This document shows positions 26,481-34,797 of a DNA stretch of 40,012 bases, in pieces (within the stretch, counting starts at the first letter, position 1; every line of letters begins with the position of its first letter). The DNA is from Pseudoalteromonas sp. CO133X (GTDB lineage Bacteria; Pseudomonadota; Gammaproteobacteria; Enterobacterales; Alteromonadaceae), in contig SGPE01000027.1 of the NCBI GenBank assembly GCA_004208945.1, positions 1 through 40,012 of the forward strand, in the 5' to 3' direction. The position numbers and the translations under genes are program-made. The notes under the pieces are model-generated. The model worked only from the letters and a program-made list of their open reading frames with translations. It did no database searches and was not told the origin of the DNA.

Positions 26481-28849
26481 TAAAGACCATTTAGAATTAT
26501 TTTTTCAGCTTCACTGGCTGGCATAGGTTTGGCCTTTAAAAAGCCTTGGCCAAACTTACATTGTGTTTGTTTTAAAATGTTTAATTGTTGCTCTGTTTCA
26601 ATTCCCTCTGCCACTACATCCAGTTTTAATGATTGGGCTAAGGAAAGAATAGCATCAACAAGTGGGTTATGCTCTTTCCTTAAATGATCAATAAAGCTTT
26701 TATCAATTTTTAAAATATGAATGGGTAGTTGATGTAAATAACCAAGTGCAGAGTAACCTGTACCAAAATCATCTAAACATAGTTTGACTTCAAGCGGAGC
26801 AAGGCCTTCTATTATTTTTGTTGCCAATTCTAGGTTACCAATTAAGCCTGACTCTGTTATTTCTAAACATAAAGAGCCCAGCGGTAATTGATACTTTTGA
26901 TATAAGTCATGTATCTGACTCACAAAGTCGAGGCTGGCAAAATGCCTAGATGACACATTGACAGTGACACGTAAAAAAGGTGTTCCTTGTTTATGCCAAG
27001 CAAATATCTGCTTTGCGGCAAGTTCTAATAAGTGCAAATCAAGATTAATGATCTGCCCTGTGTCCTCAGCGATCGGAATAAAATCATTAGGAGCCACTAA
27101 ACCTTTGCTAGGGTGATGCCATCTAACAAGCGCTTCAAAACCAACAACTTCATTACTTTGAATAGTAAAAATAGGCTGGTAGTAAAGTTCAAAGTCGTTA
27201 TGCTCGATGCCATGTTGTAGGTCATTTTCAATATCTGCATGTGACTTTAATTTCTTGCGCATTGTGTTATTGAAAAATTTGACTTGTCCGCGACCTGAAG
27301 ATTTTGCTTCATACATAGCTGCATCAGCATGTTGCAGTAACTTATAAGCCTTGTCTTTTTCAGTTGTACAAAATGCAACACCGATACTCGTTGAAGCTTG
27401 CAATAGGTGACCATCGATATTGAGAGGCTCTGCAAGTGCCAATTGGATACGTGCAAGTGCATCATCAATTTGTTGTTTGTCAGTAATGTTTTCCATAAAA
27501 ATAGCAAATTCGTCACCGCCCAAGCGCGCGAATGTATCTGTATTTCTAATCGTTCCTTGTATTAGCTCACATATTTTGACTAAAAAGTGATCGCCAACCT
27601 CATGGCCGAGCGAATCGTTAATACTCTTAAAGCGATCGAAGTCTAAATAAAGTAGGGCATGTTGGCTTTTTTCATCAGAGCGAGCTAAGCGTAAAATCCC
27701 GTGTTTAACTCGCTCGATAAGTAATGAACGGTTTGCCAGGCCAGTGAGTTCGTCGTGCAGTGCTTTATGTTCAAGTTCTTGGCGCGAAAGCTGACGGTCA
27801 ATTGCCATACTTATCTGCCGGCTTACATACGTGAGAAGAGCACGATCATGTTCACTGTAATGGTAATGTTTACTGTAGCTTTGAACTGCAATTACACCAC
27901 TGATACGTTCATTTACTTTAAAAGGCACACCGAGCCAAGATTCTGCTTGCCTACCAACCATCTTAAAATGGCCTGCTTTTATATGTTTTTCAAACTCTTC
28001 TTTATTAAATAATAGAGATTGATCTATCGTTAAAAGATAATACGAAGCGGTGTCCTTGAGTAATTCTTTGGAAATCTTTTTGTGTGCGTTTGAACGAACA
28101 CCTTCTTCAATAATGTAGACTAAATCAAGTACATCTAGTTGTTTATCATACAAACCGATAAAGAAGTTATCAGCTCGCAGTAAAGAGGTAATAATACTGT
28201 GAAGCGATTCAAAAAAGCTGTCTAGTTCGCTTGATTGATAGGTTAAGTTTGCAATTTGCAACATACTGTTTTCAAGCTTTTGAGCATCATTTAACTGCTT
28301 TACAGTTTGCTGTAAATTTTCAACGGTGCGAACTTGATTTATCTTCGCACTCAGTAAATGAGCAACCGTTGAGAGCACCTCTAAGTGTGCATCTGTATAA
28401 TAATGTTTTTGTGGGTGCTCGCAATCAATCACCCCTAAGACCTTTTCTTTATAAACAAGGGGCACACATAATTCAGAAAGGGCAGGGCGGGCATCCGCTA
28501 TATAACGACTATCTTGAGTGACATCGCCAACCATCAGAGGGAGTCCTGATGATGCAACATAACCGGTGATCCCTTGGTCAAAGTTGATTTCAGTTCTGTC
28601 TATATGGTAGGTATCTGAAGAACTCGCAGTTCCCAGTGAAGCAACTTCTTTTAATGTACGTGTTTCGTCATCAGCTAAATAGATAACACATTCAATAAAA
28701 CCAAGGCGGTTTACAACCTGAGATGTTACATAATCGAGTAATTCTTCTAGCGTATCTAGCTGCATCAATGACGATGAAAACTGATTTATTATACGTAGTT
28801 GGTCTGTTTTGACCTCAAGTGCAAATGCGGTATCTAACCTTTTAGACAT
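26480..28849 (-). CDS. GAF-GAF-GGDEF-EAL cyclic di-GMP signalling protein
   Basis: A 789-residue cytoplasmic protein with no membrane helix. Two GAF sensory domains lie at about 15-175 (ending VLGVIDCEHPQKHYYTDAHL) and 195-355 (SWLGVPFKVNERISGVIAVQ). A GGDEF domain follows (about 365-525) with FARLGGDEF intact and a complete I-site RNTD five residues upstream, so it should synthesise c-di-GMP with product feedback. The EAL domain (about 540-785) keeps all catalytic motifs: FEALVRW, NVSSRHF, LEITESG, DDFGTGYSALGYL, KIDKSFI, VAEGIETE and QGFLKAKP, so it should also degrade c-di-GMP. The net activity is probably set by the GAF ligands. The gene is transcribed alone, convergent to metE and divergent from pyrC. 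Confidence 0.94.
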   Translation of the reverse strand: MSKRLDTAFALEVKTDQLRIINQFSSSLMQLDTLEELLDYVTSQVVNRLGFIECVIYLADDETRTLKEVASLGTASSSDTYHIDRTEINFDQGITGYVASSGLPLMVGDVTQDSRYIADARPALSELCVPLVYKEKVLGVIDCEHPQKHYYTDAHLEVLSTVAHLLSAKINQVRTVENLQQTVKQLNDAQKLENSMLQIANLTYQSSELDSFFESLHSIITSLLRADNFFIGLYDKQLDVLDLVYIIEEGVRSNAHKKISKELLKDTASYYLLTIDQSLLFNKEEFEKHIKAGHFKMVGRQAESWLGVPFKVNERISGVIAVQSYSKHYHYSEHDRALLTYVSRQISMAIDRQLSRQELEHKALHDELTGLANRSLLIERVKHGILRLARSDEKSQHALLYLDFDRFKSINDSLGHEVGDHFLVKICELIQGTIRNTDTFARLGGDEFAIFMENITDKQQIDDALARIQLALAEPLNIDGHLLQASTSIGVAFCTTEKDKAYKLLQHADAAMYEAKSSGRGQVKFFNNTMRKKLKSHADIENDLQHGIEHNDFELYYQPIFTIQSNEVVGFEALVRWHHPSKGLVAPNDFIPIAEDTGQIINLDLHLLELAAKQIFAWHKQGTPFLRVTVNVSSRHFASLDFVSQIHDLYQKYQLPLGSLCLEITESGLIGNLELATKIIEGLAPLEVKLCLDDFGTGYSALGYLHQLPIHILKIDKSFIDHLRKEHNPLVDAILSLAQSLKLDVVAEGIETEQQLNILKQTQCKFGQGFLKAKPMPASEAEKIILNGL

Positions 28850-28942
28850 AAAAAGAAAACTGACTCAAATTAGCTGTTAATTTATTAACTTAACCTACTA
28901 TTTATATATCCACAAAGTTATTTTCAAAAAAAACCTTAACTG

Positions 28943-29008
28943 GTGTAAACTAGTCACCTGAATATGAGCTTGGGTAAATAAGCGAGGTTATTTGCCTATA
29001 GTTTACGC
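28943..29008 (+). promoter_or_regulatory. Structured leader upstream of pyrC
   Basis: An outer 10-bp pairing, GTGTAAACTA (28943-28952) with TAGTTTACGC (28999-29008, one wobble), encloses an inner 9-bp hairpin, GGTAAATAA (28973-28981) with TTATTTGCC (28988-28996). The structure ends 32 nt before the pyrC start. Enteric pyrC is controlled by a leader hairpin whose formation depends on the CTP-sensitive start site; this fold is different in sequence and position, so similar control is only a possibility. Confidence 0.4.
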
Positions 29009-29040
29009 TATCCCTCTAACTTTAGCCGTGGAAACCAGCA

Positions 29041-30087
29041 ATGTCAGATTTAAATTCGATGCAAACTTTAACAATCACTCGCCCAGACGATTGGCACATT
29101 CATTTACGTGATGGTGATCAACTCACCGACACTGTTCGTGATGCAAGCCGTTATATGGGGCGTGCGATCATTATGCCTAATCTTGTTCCACCGGCTACAT
29201 GTACAGAAAGCGCATTATCTTACTATGAGCGAATTAAAGCCGCTGGCCCGCAAGGTAATTTTGAGCCCCTAATGGTGCTTTACCTAACGGATAAAACAAC
29301 GCCTGAAGAAATTAAAAAAGCCAAAGCAACAGGTAAAATTGTTGCGGCTAAATTATACCCTGCAGGCGCGACAACAAACTCAGATTCAGGTGTGACGTCA
29401 ATTAAAAATATTTACCCAGTGCTTGAGGCAATGCAAGAAGTAGGTATGTTGTTACTTGTACATGGCGAAGTAACTGATTCATCAATTGATATTTTTGATC
29501 GCGAGAAAGTATTTCTAGAAACAGTGTTAGCCGATGTAGTTAATGACTTTCCAACACTTAAAATCGTTCTTGAGCATATCACTACAAAGGATGCTGTCGA
29601 GTTTGTTAACAAGGCCTCTGAGAATGTAGCTGCAACAATTACAGCGCATCATTTGCTTTATAACCGTAATCATATGTTAGCCGGTGGTATCCGCCCACAT
29701 TACTATTGCTTACCAATTTTAAAGCGAAATATTCATCAGCAGGCGCTAATTGAAGCTGCTACAAGTGGAAGTAAAAAGTTCTTTTTAGGCACAGACTCTG
29801 CACCGCACTATAAAGACAAAAAAGAAGCGGCCTGTGGTTGTGCTGGTGCATATACTGCCCACGCTGCGATTGAATTATATGCTGAAGCGTTTGAAGAAGC
29901 GGGCGCTTTGGACAAGCTTGAGGGCTTCGCGAGTCATTTTGGTCCTGATTTTTATGGCATGGAGCGAAATCAAGACACTATCACGCTAGTAAGAGAAAGC
30001 TGGACGGTGCCTGCAAGCTACAAGCTAGGCGATTCAAAAGTGGTTCCAATCAAAGCTGAAGCACAAATGGATTGGCAAGTTAAATAA
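29041..30087 (+). CDS. pyrC: Dihydroorotase
   Basis: PyrC cyclises N-carbamoyl-aspartate to dihydroorotate, the third step of pyrimidine biosynthesis, in the cytoplasm. It has 348 residues, the same as E. coli PyrC. The class II signatures are complete: [15 protein letters not shown] (metal HxH at residues about 19-21), the carboxylated lysine in [15 protein letters not shown] (about 105), metal histidines in LVHGEVTD and [11 protein letters not shown], and the aspartate in [20 protein letters not shown] lies 7 nt before the ATG. It is monocistronic with a strong terminator. Confidence 0.95.
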   Translation: MSDLNSMQTLTITRPDDWHIHLRDGDQLTDTVRDASRYMGRAIIMPNLVPPATCTESALSYYERIKAAGPQGNFEPLMVLYLTDKTTPEEIKKAKATGKIVAAKLYPAGATTNSDSGVTSIKNIYPVLEAMQEVGMLLLVHGEVTDSSIDIFDREKVFLETVLADVVNDFPTLKIVLEHITTKDAVEFVNKASENVAATITAHHLLYNRNHMLAGGIRPHYYCLPILKRNIHQQALIEAATSGSKKFFLGTDSAPHYKDKKEAACGCAGAYTAHAAIELYAEAFEEAGALDKLEGFASHFGPDFYGMERNQDTITLVRESWTVPASYKLGDSKVVPIKAEAQMDWQVK

Positions 30088-30106
30088 GCCTATATAGCAA
30101 TCAACT

Positions 30107-30135
30107 AAAAAGCCCACTTTTTTAGTGGGCTTTTT
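30107..30135 (+). terminator. Rho-independent terminator after pyrC
   Basis: AAAAAGCCCACT pairs with AGTGGGCTTTTT over a T5 loop, 19 nt after the pyrC stop. Confidence 0.93.
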
Positions 30136-30189
30136 CATTATATTTTAATTGCTTATAAATACTATCGTCATATTTTTTTGCTGTGGCAG

Positions 30190-30421
30190 TTGACCTCAAA
30201 ATAATTTTCGATTATTAGAGCTAAAATAAAATTAATGTGTTAGTCTGTAGTTGCTTTGAGTTTTTGCGTATTGAATTTACGGATAATGTGCGGCTTGTAC
30301 GGTTACCGGTTTGGTTATTGGTTCTTCCTGTACTTTACCCCAAGTTTATTGGGCATTCACTCAGGGAGGATAGAGCCACTACGGCTGAATTTTTAATTAT
30401 TGACTTACAGGAAAATTTAGT
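30190..30421 (+). promoter_or_regulatory. Cold-shock gene promoter and long leader
   Basis: TTGACC (30190-30195) and TATTAG (30213-30218), spaced 17 bp, form a good promoter, giving a leader of about 195 nt before the csp start. Long leaders are a hallmark of cold-inducible csp genes. Small hairpins are visible, CCCAA-GTTTA-TTGGG (30339-30353) and AGCC/GGCT (30374-30386). TGACTTACAGG near 30400 resembles the enteric cold box TGACGTACAGA but lies at the ribosome binding site instead of the 5' end. No gene is seen in this stretch. Confidence 0.55.
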
Positions 30422-30631
30422 ATGTCAAACACGGTTACTGGTAAAGTTAAGTTCTTTAACGAAGCAAAAGGCTTTGGTTTTATTGAACAAGAAAATGGTC
30501 CTGATGTATTTGTACACTTCAGCGCTATTACAGGTACAGGCTTCCGCACTCTTAGCGAAGGTCAGCAAGTATCTTTCGGCATCAAACAAGGTCAAAAAGG
30601 CCCTGAAGCTGAGAATGTAGAAGTAGCATAA
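30422..30631 (+). CDS. Cold-shock protein (CspA family)
   Basis: A 69-residue single cold-shock domain, a five-stranded barrel that binds single-stranded RNA/DNA and melts mRNA structure at low temperature. RNP1 (KGFGFIEQ, residues 16-23) and RNP2 (VFVHFSAI, about 29-36) are intact, and [16 protein letters not shown] is the standard start. AGGA lies 10 nt before the ATG. The long leader and strong promoter suggest high, temperature-dependent expression, though many csp genes are not cold-induced. Which csp paralogue it is cannot be settled from sequence alone. Confidence 0.93.
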   Translation: MSNTVTGKVKFFNEAKGFGFIEQENGPDVFVHFSAITGTGFRTLSEGQQVSFGIKQGQKGPEAENVEVA

Positions 30632-31029
30632 GTAATTATGTGAACCTGAATATATTTTGGTGGGGCAGTCTCTGTTTCACCAAAATTCATTCCTCCCACT
30701 TAAAAATATCAAAACGTCCCGAATTACATTTCCTCCTAAAGGCTTATTTAAGTAAATTCTTCTCAGTAGTTATCCTGTAACTAGCTAACTATTCCTTAAA
30801 AACCTACTTTCTATAATTAAAGTATTATATGCTGTATCGACAGTTTTATAAAAAATACATTTACTGTTGTTGTGGGAATGATAATGCCAAGCGTGAAGTG
30901 TTCTACGCTCGATTGCATTTATTTCACCAATCTTAAAATAACCCGCTAAACTTAGTTAAACTTAAAACAGAAAAAAATCTGGGTTTAGTGACAGTTGTTT
31001 GATGAATTATAATGAAGGTTTACTAATTG
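30632..31029. other. Intergenic region between csp and the response regulator
   Basis: About 400 bp without a convincing gene. A 9-bp hairpin, ATTTTGGTG/CACCAAAAT (30654-30662 and 30678-30686, 15-nt loop), 23 nt after the csp stop is the likely terminator, although no T run follows. The remainder is AT-rich; I could not pick a clear promoter for the response regulator. Confidence 0.4.
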
Positions 31030-31644
31030 ATGAGCATAGGAAATGATATTCTGCTAGTAGATGATCACCCAATGGTGGCTACTGCAATTAAAATGGTGCT
31101 AGCAAAATCAACTCTCGTAAACGAAGTTCACGCTGTTGCAAGTCAAAAGGAAGCGTTACAGTTTCTAAAAACCCATAATATTGCACTTGCAATTTTAGAT
31201 ATTGAACTTGAAGACTCAGATGGGTTCAGTCTTTACAAGCGCGCTGTGAGTAATGGCTTTGCGGGTAAGGTACTTTTTCTATCAGCAAAACACGATAAGC
31301 ATATTATTCGCACAGCTGCAAAGTTGGGGGCACAAGGCTTTGTAAACAAGGCTGAAAGCCTAGAAGATATTTCGGCTGCTGTCGAAATGATTTTGCGAGG
31401 TTATACGTTTTTCCCTCAAGAGCATCTAATTGCTTCAGAGAAAGATATCGATGAATTACTGACAGAGCGAGAGTTAGCTGTTATGAACTATCTATTACAG
31501 GGCCTGTCGAACAAGGATATAGGGGAAAAGCTTTTTATAAGTAACAAAACGGTAAGTACCTATAAAGCAAAAATATTTGAAAAGCTTGAAGTTGACTCAA
31601 TCATTTCATTAGCAAAGCTTGTAAAAGACCGCGCCATTTTTTAG
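31030..31644 (+). CDS. NarL/LuxR-type response regulator, orphan
   Basis: A 204-residue regulator. Residues 1-120 form a receiver: acidic pair in ILLVDDHPMV, phosphoacceptor aspartate in LAILDIELEDSDGF (about 57), Ser/Thr in VLFLSAKHD, and lysine in GFVNKAES. Residues about 140-200 are a LuxR-type helix-turn-helix: LTERELAVMNYLLQGLSNKD, then FISNKTVSTYKAKIFEKLEV. No histidine kinase lies nearby, so its partner is elsewhere. The ATG at 31030 is preferred to the TTG one codon earlier; GAAGG stands upstream. It precedes the TonB2-type operon on the same strand but is separated from it by 473 bp, so control of that operon is possible but unproven. Confidence 0.9.
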   Translation: MSIGNDILLVDDHPMVATAIKMVLAKSTLVNEVHAVASQKEALQFLKTHNIALAILDIELEDSDGFSLYKRAVSNGFAGKVLFLSAKHDKHIIRTAAKLGAQGFVNKAESLEDISAAVEMILRGYTFFPQEHLIASEKDIDELLTERELAVMNYLLQGLSNKDIGEKLFISNKTVSTYKAKIFEKLEVDSIISLAKLVKDRAIF

Positions 31645-31653
31645 TCGACCATC

Positions 31654-31671
31654 CTAAATCATGGGGTTTAG
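31654..31671 (+). terminator. Weak hairpin after the response regulator
   Basis: CTAAATC pairs with GGTTTAG (one wobble) over a 4-nt loop, 9 nt after the stop codon. No T run follows, so termination is uncertain. Confidence 0.35.
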
Positions 31672-31701
31672 TCAATACACTCACCCAAGTGGATACCTCA
31701 G

Positions 31702-31724
31702 TATTGTACGCAAGCTGTACAATA
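31702..31724. promoter_or_regulatory. Palindromic site TATTGTAC-N7-GTACAATA
   Basis: Perfect 8-bp arms around a 7-nt centre, in the 473-bp gap before the TonB2-type operon. Flanking CACTCA and TGAGTG extend the symmetry. It could be an operator or an RNA hairpin; no matching regulator motif is recognised. Confidence 0.45.
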
Positions 31725-31802
31725 TTGCTCATTGAGTGCATAAAAATTCTTCAAAAGAGATTTTTTAGACGATTTAAAAGATTTTTTTTTTCGAGTTAAA
31801 TG

Positions 31803-31883
31803 GCCCTTTACTGTTTTTACAAAATGTTACATTTATGTTTAAGTAAAAACACAAACAAGACCCAATGTTTACCAGTAAAGGGC
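31803..31883. other. Nested inverted repeats upstream of the TonB2-type operon
   Basis: Outer arms GCCCTTTACTG (31803-31813) and CAGTAAAGGGC (31873-31883) are perfect over 11 bp. Inside lie TGTTTTTAC (31812-31820) and GTAAAAACA (31843-31851), perfect over 9 bp, and AAATG-TTA-CATTT (31822-31834). The element has no coding potential. It could be a small RNA, an extended DNA cruciform or the remnant of a miniature mobile element; no flanking duplication was found. Confidence 0.45.
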
Positions 31884-31995
31884 TATAGAACTTTCCTTTG
31901 AATACCTCTGTTATTTTTTTGTTAATTCATTGTTTTGGCTATTTTCCCTGCAACGACGAGTAACCAATTTTTTCCGATGAAACCCGAACATCAAG

Positions 31996-32074
31996 TTGAC
32001 AGAGCTAGATGCATTTAGCATTATTGGAGGGTTGATATCTATTAAAAGATATCAGGGTTGTCCTCTTCGGAGGA
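31996..32074 (+). promoter_or_regulatory. TonB2-operon promoter and hairpin leader
   Basis: TTGACA (31996-32001) and CATTAT (32019-32024), spaced 17 bp, form a likely promoter with start near 32031. The leader then holds two clean hairpins: TGATATCT-ATTAAA-AGATATCA (32033-32054) and TCCTC-TTCG-GAGGA (32061-32074), the second capped by a stable UUCG tetraloop. They end 43 nt before the first gene. No convincing Fur box was found, unusual for a TonB system usually tied to iron supply. Confidence 0.6.
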
Positions 32075-32117
32075 TAATTAAATTATAAAAGTAACATTAC
32101 TTAATTGGTTGGGAACT

Positions 32118-32888
32118 ATGTCTGTTAAAATCAGAAAGAGTCTTGTAGCATCTGCGTTGGTTGGCGCATTTGCATTTGCAAGCAGCAATGTGATTGCAGA
32201 TCCTTTGAAAGATGTGCAAGATGCAGGTCAACAAATTCAAAAGGCTGCTGTTAAGTCTCAAACTAAAATTGACAATATCTATGGTCAAACTCAAGAGCTA
32301 ATCGCTGAGTACCGTAGCATTGTTGATGAAACTGAGCTTATGAAAGTGTACAACGATCACGTAGCACGTTTGGTCGCTGACCAAAACGCATCTATCGAAT
32401 CGTTTGACCGTCAAATCGCGACAATCGATAACACGAAACAAAACGTTGTGCCTTTGATGTATCGCATGATCGATACGCTTGAGCAATTCATCAAAGCGGA
32501 CGTTCCGTTCAATCTTGAAAACCGTCTAGCACGTGTTGAAAGACTTCGTGACATCATGGCATCAGCGTCAGTTACTACATCTGAAAAATTCCGCCAAGTG
32601 CTAGAAGCATACACAGTTGAAGCTGCATACAGCTCAGCAGTAACAGCTTCTCAAGGTACACTTGAAATTGATGGTAAAAGCATCAACGTTGACTTTGGTC
32701 GTTTAGGCCGTATCACATACGTAGCTCAGTCTTTCGACCTTAAGCATGCGTGGGTGTGGGATAACAATACAAAACAGTGGAAAACATTAGGTGAAGAATA
32801 CCTAAAACCTGTTAAAGAAGTTATCCGTATGGCGCGTAAACAAGCGACATTAGAACTTGTTAAACTACCAATCTTTGGCGCGGAGTAA
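32118..32888 (+). CDS. DUF3450 periplasmic protein of the TonB2-type system
   Basis: A 256-residue protein with a signal peptide (residues 1-28, MSVKIRKSLVASALVGAFAF, then ASSNVIADP). The body is a long alpha-helical coiled coil (DVQDAGQQIQKAAVKSQTKI...) followed by a more compact part with ASQGTLEIDGKSINVDFGRLGRI, in two pieces, and a C-terminal WDNNTKQWKTLGEEY. It matches the DUF3450 protein that begins TonB2 clusters in Vibrio and Shewanella. Its role is unproven; it probably works in the periplasm with TtpC and the TPR protein. The ATG at 32118 gives the signal peptide; an in-frame TTG nine bases earlier is less likely. It is the first gene of a six-gene operon. Confidence 0.9.
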   Translation: MSVKIRKSLVASALVGAFAFASSNVIADPLKDVQDAGQQIQKAAVKSQTKIDNIYGQTQELIAEYRSIVDETELMKVYNDHVARLVADQNASIESFDRQIATIDNTKQNVVPLMYRMIDTLEQFIKADVPFNLENRLARVERLRDIMASASVTTSEKFRQVLEAYTVEAAYSSAVTASQGTLEIDGKSINVDFGRLGRITYVAQSFDLKHAWVWDNNTKQWKTLGEEYLKPVKEVIRMARKQATLELVKLPIFGAE

Positions 32889-32894
32889 TCAATA

Positions 32895-34259
32895 ATGAAG
32901 AAACTATTTAAAGGTTTTGCTGTTGCAGCAGTACTATCTGTTTCTGCAGGTACCGCGCTTAATGCACACGCAAACACTGGTGCTTTAGACAAAATTCTTG
33001 AGCAAGTAAAGCAAGAGCGTATCTCTGAAGGTAAATTAAATAAGCAACGTGAACAAGAGTTCCTTTCAGCTCGTGCTGACAAGCAAGCGTTACTTAATAA
33101 AGCGAAAAGCGAGCTAGCTGCTGAAAAAGCACGTGGCGATCGCTTATCTAAAGAATATGCGCAAAACGAAAATACTTTAGCAGAAAAAGAGCAAGAGCTT
33201 CTTAATGCACAAGGTACGTTAGGCGAAATGTTCGGTGTTGTACGTCGTTCAGCTGCAGATGCAATCGGTACTATCGAAGCATCACTTGTTTCTGCTGAAA
33301 AACCAGGACGTGCTGAAGTACTTCGTTCACTTGCGGCAGCTAAAGAGCTACCAACAGTTCGTGAATTAGAAGAGCTTTGGATTGCACTTCAAACTGAAAT
33401 GACAGAATCAGCTAAGGTTTCAACTTTCGAAACTGAAGTTGCTGGTCTTGACGGTTCAGCTACAGTGAAAAAAGTAACACGTATCGGTAACTTCAACTTA
33501 GTAACTGACGACGGTTATTTAATTTACTCTCCAGAAACTAAATCAATTCAACCACTAGGTAAGCAACCTGATAGCTACATCCTTTCTGGTATTTCTGATT
33601 TAGAAAACACTTCTGCTGATAACTACACAGGCGTATTTGTTGACCCTACACGTGGCGCAATCTTACGTATCAACACGCAGAAAAAATCTCTTATGGAATA
33701 CTACGAGCAAGGTGCTGAAGTAGGTTACATCATCACAGTATTATTACTTGTTGGTCTACTAATCTTCGTAGTACGTTTCATTGATCTTGCGCTTACTAGC
33801 ACTAAGATTAAGAGCCAGCTTAAAAACCTTTCTACGCCGAATACAAACAACCCACTGGGTCGTATTCTTAAGGTTTATGCTGACAACAAGAATCAAGACG
33901 TTGAAAACCTTGAGCTTAAACTTGACGAAGCAATCCTACGTGAAACGCCTCGCATCGAAGCTGGTATCAACATCATCAAGATCTTGGCAGCAATCGCTCC
34001 ATTACTAGGTCTACTAGGTACGGTAATCGGTATGATCCTTACGTTCCAAACAATCACATTGTTCGGTACAGGTGATCCGAAGATCATGGCTGGTAATATC
34101 TCTCTAGCACTTGTTACTACAGCGTTAGGTCTAATTGCAGCTCTACCACTTATTCTACTTCACTCAATTGTTGCGGGTCGTAGTAAGTCGGTTCTACATG
34201 TCCTTGATGAGCAAAGCGCTGGTATCATCGCAGCTCACGCGGAGAAGGAGAAAGCCTAA
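32895..34259 (+). CDS. ttpC: TtpC, MotA/TolQ/ExbB-type protein of the TonB2 system
   Basis: A 454-residue inner-membrane protein needed in Vibrio for TonB2-dependent uptake. It has a signal peptide (residues 1-26), a periplasmic coiled-coil domain (about 30-110) and a globular part. Then come three membrane helices: about 277-297 (GYIITVLLLVGLLIFVVRFI), about 355-385 (NIIKILAAIAPLLGLLGTVI) and about 400-425. The motif APLLGLLGTVIGMILTFQ is the ExbB/TolQ/MotA signature shared with the next gene. TtpC is thus an ExbB-like channel subunit with an added periplasmic domain. It starts 6 nt after the DUF3450 stop and overlaps exbB by one base (TAATG), implying coupled translation. Confidence 0.93.
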   Translation: MKKLFKGFAVAAVLSVSAGTALNAHANTGALDKILEQVKQERISEGKLNKQREQEFLSARADKQALLNKAKSELAAEKARGDRLSKEYAQNENTLAEKEQELLNAQGTLGEMFGVVRRSAADAIGTIEASLVSAEKPGRAEVLRSLAAAKELPTVRELEELWIALQTEMTESAKVSTFETEVAGLDGSATVKKVTRIGNFNLVTDDGYLIYSPETKSIQPLGKQPDSYILSGISDLENTSADNYTGVFVDPTRGAILRINTQKKSLMEYYEQGAEVGYIITVLLLVGLLIFVVRFIDLALTSTKIKSQLKNLSTPNTNNPLGRILKVYADNKNQDVENLELKLDEAILRETPRIEAGINIIKILAAIAPLLGLLGTVIGMILTFQTITLFGTGDPKIMAGNISLALVTTALGLIAALPLILLHSIVAGRSKSVLHVLDEQSAGIIAAHAEKEKA

Positions 34260-34783
34260 TGCTAGTCCTGATGGAGATCTGGGAATCTATCAGGGATTTT
34301 GTTGGCACAGGCGGCCAGGTATTATACGTGGTCGCGATAGCACTCTTTCTTATGTGGGTTTTAATGATTGAGCGCTATTGGTTCCTACTAGCTGAGTTTC
34401 CTCGTATGACGAAGAACATTGTAGCTCAGTGGGATGCCCGCCAAGACACTACGTCTTGGTACGCACACAGAATCCGTGAAGCATGGATTTCTGAAGCGTC
34501 TGAAAAATTAGATCAGCGTATGTTGTTGATTAAGACATTAGTAGCTGTTTGTCCTTTAATTGGCTTATTAGGTACTGTAACGGGTATGATCGCGGTTTTC
34601 GAAACCATGGCTACTCAAGGTACTGGTAACGCACGTTTAATGGCATCAGGTATTTCAATGGCAACGATCCCAACAATGGCTGGAATGGTTGCGGCACTAT
34701 CTGGAGTATTCTTTAGCTCACGTCTTGAAGCGAGAGCGAGAATGGCGAAAGCTAAACTTGTAGATAGCATGCCTCATCACTAG
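34259..34783 (+). CDS. exbB: ExbB-type proton channel subunit (ExbB2)
   Basis: A 174-residue inner-membrane protein; with ExbD it turns the proton gradient into movement of TonB. It has three membrane helices: about 20-40 (VLYVVAIALFLMWVLMIERY), about 90-118 (LVAVCPLIGLLGTVTGMIAVF) and about 130-158. The conserved PLIGLLGTVTGM lines the proton path. It is shorter than E. coli ExbB (244), as usual for TonB2-type paralogues. Its start overlaps the ttpC stop by one base and has GGAG nine nt upstream; an internal ATG at 34271 is less likely. Members of this family form pentamers around an ExbD dimer. Confidence 0.93.
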   Translation: MLVLMEIWESIRDFVGTGGQVLYVVAIALFLMWVLMIERYWFLLAEFPRMTKNIVAQWDARQDTTSWYAHRIREAWISEASEKLDQRMLLIKTLVAVCPLIGLLGTVTGMIAVFETMATQGTGNARLMASGISMATIPTMAGMVAALSGVFFSSRLEARARMAKAKLVDSMPHH

Positions 34784-34797
34784 AGAGAGAATTAAAT

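Noticed and set aside
30237..30620. 127-codon plus-strand open frame across the csp leader and csp gene
   Set aside because: It overlaps the cold-shock gene in another frame, has no ribosome binding site and its protein shows no domain; it is a shadow of the csp gene and its leader.
32040..32117. Possible Fur box (GGATAATTAAATTATAAAA) in the TonB2-type operon leader
   Set aside because: Only about half of the positions agree with the Fur consensus and it lies downstream of the predicted start site in AT-rich sequence.
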